Source: Tetradesmus obliquus
Lineage: Eukaryota; Chlorophyta; Chlorophyceae; Sphaeropleales; Scenedesmaceae
Direction of reading: 5' to 3'
Length of the DNA stretch: 64,000 nt
Assembly: GCA_030272155.1 (NCBI GenBank)
Contig: CP126195.1
Span: 5,935,001-5,999,000, forward strand
Shown: in pieces, positions 62,147 through 64,000 of the stretch
Layout of the letters: every line of letters begins with the position of its first letter
Position numbering within the stretch: the stretch's first letter is position 1
Position numbers and translations under genes: made by a program
Notes under the pieces: model-generated
The model's input: the letters and a program-made list of their open reading frames with translations, nothing else
The model's database searches: none
Told to the model about the DNA's origin: nothing

Positions 62147-62909
62147 AAACAGCAACAGCAACAGCAGAAACAGCTCACCTGAGGGGCACCCAGGGAGCAT
62201 GGAACACCGGCACCTCAGCTTGAATTGCCTCACGCTCCTTCACCGCCTGCGCCGCTGCTGGCTGCCGCTGCTGCAGCCGCGCCAGCACCAGGAACTGATG
62301 TGTCTCTGGTACAAAGGCTGCTAGGAGAAAGCCAGCCAGGGCTGAATATGCTGCCAGTGCCATAAAGGTGCTGCGCCAGCCAAAGGCCTGCAGCGAGCGT
62401 TTTAATGCATGGAGTGTTACAGTGCATACAGGACATCGTGAGAGGGGGCTGCAGTATTCAGTGTGGCCAAGCTATGGAGTGCAGCAGCTGTGATGAGTTG
62501 CAACAAATTCGCTTGAGCACCCTGCCTAGGCATGAGGCAGGAGGCGCCATGCAGTTGTGAGGTGCAGATTCGTGGCAGTACTCACGTCGGATAGCCCGCC
62601 TCCCAGCAGTGGACCAATGACGGGGCCAATGAGCAGCGGGATCATGAAGGCGCCCGAAGCAGTGCCGCGCTGGCTAGGAGGGTAGATGTCAGCAATCACT
62701 GCAACAGCAGCAGCAGCAGCAGCAGCAGATTACTCACACGGATCGGGGCCAAGCGCATAGTACTAGCATGGCAGAGTATTTGACGATACTGGTGAGATGA
62801 GCAGGGCACAGCTTCATATGCAGGTTGGGCACAAGCAGCAGCAGTAGCTGCTGGTGCCGTGCATGGTGTGTATGGTGCAGCCAGCGCAGCAATCCACAGA
62901 GCCAAGGCC

Positions 62910-62958
<49 letters not shown>

Positions 62959-63757
62959 TATTATTATCAAAGCCAAGGCCTCACCTCCATTGCCGTTGGT
63001 CATAAAGGAGGAAACTGCACGGCAGGCAGGCAGGCGGCAGGAGCAGCAGGACAACATGATGGGTCCAGGTGCTGACTGATAGCAGTGTACGCAGCATAAT
63101 GAACTGTGGTTCTTTGTGCGGTAGTGCTACTCTGCACGTTGATGATCTCTGCAGCCATTGCATTGCCCACACCCGACACCATAAGCTGCACACGCCATAC
63201 TAAGCACCAGCCCCACATGCTGCTGCATGCAGCAGTGTTCACAGACCTCCCAGCACCCTGCATGGCCCACGTGACTGCAGCACCCCTTAAGATCACACCA
63301 TCCAACCGGAACTGCCTTAACCTGGCAATGACATGCAGGTCAGAGAAGCAAGGCATAAAATGCTATCTGTTGGTGCGGTTTGCACTTAGAGCAAGCTGCT
63401 GGTGAGGTGGGGTGCCGTTGCGCACCGCAGTAAGACGTCTCTGGATATAACATGAGAGATTTGGTGCTCAAGGTGTGCAGTGTGTTTTACGGTGCTCACA
63501 CTCCTTTTCTGGTCTCAGACCTGTGTTCAACCTGTTGTGGCTCATACCACCAGATGGTGCCAGGACCCACATGTAACTATCCTCTCTCAAAAAAGCAATC
63601 GTGCTATAGGATGTAGCCACATCACCCAGCCGCACCTCCTGCGCCCTGCAGGGCCCTGAACGCCACCAGCGTTGACACATTAGGGGCAAAGATGCAGCCG
63701 AAAGTAGCGCCCAAAAAGGCAATCGTGGACACCAGGTACACAATGCGTCGGCCGTAC
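60647..63757 (-). CDS. Major facilitator superfamily transporter (DHA1-type), 5' end not found
   Basis: A multi-pass membrane transporter resembling drug:proton antiporters of the DHA1 family; the substrate is unknown. Exons that can be placed: 63757-63626 (YGRRIVYLVSTIAFLGATFG and FRALQGAGGAA, covering motif A and the next helices), 62698-62586 (VIADIYPPSQRGTASGAFMI, LIGPVIGPLLGG), 62387-62179 (FGWRSTFMALAAYSALAG, LLAAFVPETHQFLVL), 61655-61307 (YMFEPAICPHAVLAF, GISGLIGSPIGGWVSD) and 61006-60647 (MVQTLMFVSAGILIIVSSIV, then a charged Ser/Gly-rich tail ending PRVHTVVA). The 62387-62179 and 61655-61307 exons join in phase (CTC-AG|G-TAC). An exon around 61200-61110 with FSCRVIIFVCAAALMQALMG probably precedes the last one. 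The first helices are missing and may lie in unread exons or beyond the window. Several introns repeat the adjacent exon edges. Confidence 0.82.
61080..61140. repeat. Duplicate of the MFS last-exon 5' edge
   Basis: The stretch CAGATGGGGCAGCCCCAGCC followed by CATCAGCGCCTGCA matches 60977-61011, the 5' edge of the last exon. The two copies are about 105 bases apart. Confidence 0.85.
61735..61778. repeat. Duplicate of an MFS exon 5' edge
   Basis: It encodes RYLFQPAICPH on the minus strand, a near copy of RYMFEPAICPH at the start of the exon 61655-61307, with its own CAG acceptor-like site. Confidence 0.85.
61940..62056. repeat. Duplicates of an MFS exon 3' edge
   Basis: Segments at about 61945-61975 (CAAGCATCCAGGGAGCTTGG) and 62036-62052 (GAGGGGCACCCAGGG) repeat the end of the exon 62387-62179 around its donor (GAGGGGCACCCAGGGAGCAT at 62181). 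They lie downstream in the following intron. Confidence 0.8.
62054..62175. repeat. CAG/AAC-rich simple repeat in an MFS intron
   Basis: CAGCAGCAACAG-type units begin right after the donor side of the exon 62387-62179. Confidence 0.9.
62699..62728 (-). repeat. (CTG)n tract forming an MFS exon acceptor
   Basis: On the minus strand CTG units ending CTGTTGCAG directly precede the exon that starts at 62698. Confidence 0.85.
62912..62968. repeat. (ATT)n microsatellite in an MFS intron
   Basis: About 18 ATT units with one ACT interruption are flanked on both sides by a short direct repeat AGCCAAGGCCTCA (62900 and 62972). Confidence 0.95.
63413..63593 (+). repeat. Dispersed repeat, copy 2 (about 180 bp)
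   Basis: It matches 56409-56590 along its length with small indels. It sits in the intron between the first two placed exons of the MFS gene. Confidence 0.85.
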
Positions 63758-64000
63758 CTGCAGCAGCACAGGCAGTACATGCGTTCTGTCGCATCAGGCT
63801 GCCATCCACGATACAAGAGAAACTCATTTTCAAACCCCACCGTAACACAACCCTATATCCACTCATTTTTGCCTATCGCTGCACCCAACAGCAGACAGTC
63901 TGGCCCCACCAGCCGCCCAAAGTGTGCAGACCCCCACCAATGACAGCTGGCAGTCAAACCGCTTGCACTGCTGTATTCACAGTCACATTCGCCAGGTCGC
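63758..64000. other. Window end; upstream MFS exon not identified
   Basis: No clear exon could be assigned on either strand. The missing N-terminal helices of the MFS transporter should lie here or outside the window. Confidence 0.4.

Overview
This is nuclear DNA from a eukaryote, most likely a chlorophyte green alga; an affinity with Sphaeropleales or Chlamydomonadales is an inference. The evidence is spliceosomal GT-AG introns in nearly every gene, a degenerate TTTAGGG telomere-like tract, plastid-type DHQ dehydratase/shikimate dehydrogenase with a transit-peptide-like N-terminus, an octotricopeptide-repeat (OPR) protein of the kind green algae use to control organelle RNAs, and ciliary genes (IC140, B9D1). 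The DNA is saturated with CAG/CTG runs that appear as poly-Gln, poly-Ala and poly-Ser in proteins and as pyrimidine-like tracts at 3' splice sites.

Layout. 0.3-7.6 kb (-): damaged copy of a modular cysteine-rich/sushi/NIDO-type secreted protein gene, with telomere-like repeats and a palindromic minisatellite in its introns. 8.6-15.1 kb (-): dynein intermediate chain IC140. 15.6-17.6 kb (+): transition-zone protein B9D1, divergent from IC140. 18.8-24.0 kb (-): bifunctional DHQ dehydratase/shikimate dehydrogenase. 24.7-29.2 kb (+): OPR protein with an in-frame TAG. 30.0-32.6 kb: a 2.5-kb element with 26-bp terminal inverted repeats. 34.8-35.4 kb (-): a Gln-rich protein. 36.2-38.5 kb: a large palindrome built of 144-bp repeats. 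39.4-42.3 kb: zinc-finger-like ORF followed by a 279-bp tandem array. 42.5-44.0 kb: a 345-bp satellite. 44.7-48.8 kb (+): a multi-exon gene of unknown function. 50.3-58.9 kb (+): the better-preserved paralogue of the first gene, in opposite orientation, with mobile DNA in its introns. 60.6-63.8 kb (-): a major facilitator superfamily (MFS) transporter, possibly continuing past the window.

Four genes (IC140, B9D1, DHQ-SDH and the plus-strand NIDO gene) could be resolved exon by exon with consistent splice phase; those models are given in the entries. IC140 and B9D1 both serve the cilium and share a 0.55-kb divergent intergenic region. DHQ-SDH and the OPR gene are also divergent, separated by about 0.67 kb.

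The most unusual signals are: serial duplications of exon edges, with splice sites, inside introns of DHQ-SDH and the MFS gene; CTG tracts ending exactly at 3' splice sites in several unrelated genes; phase-1 introns at module borders of the NIDO gene; the inverted 144-bp array; and a near-identical 60-bp inverted repeat pair enclosing the 34.4-49.5 kb repeat-rich block. No rRNA, tRNA or CRISPR feature was recognised.
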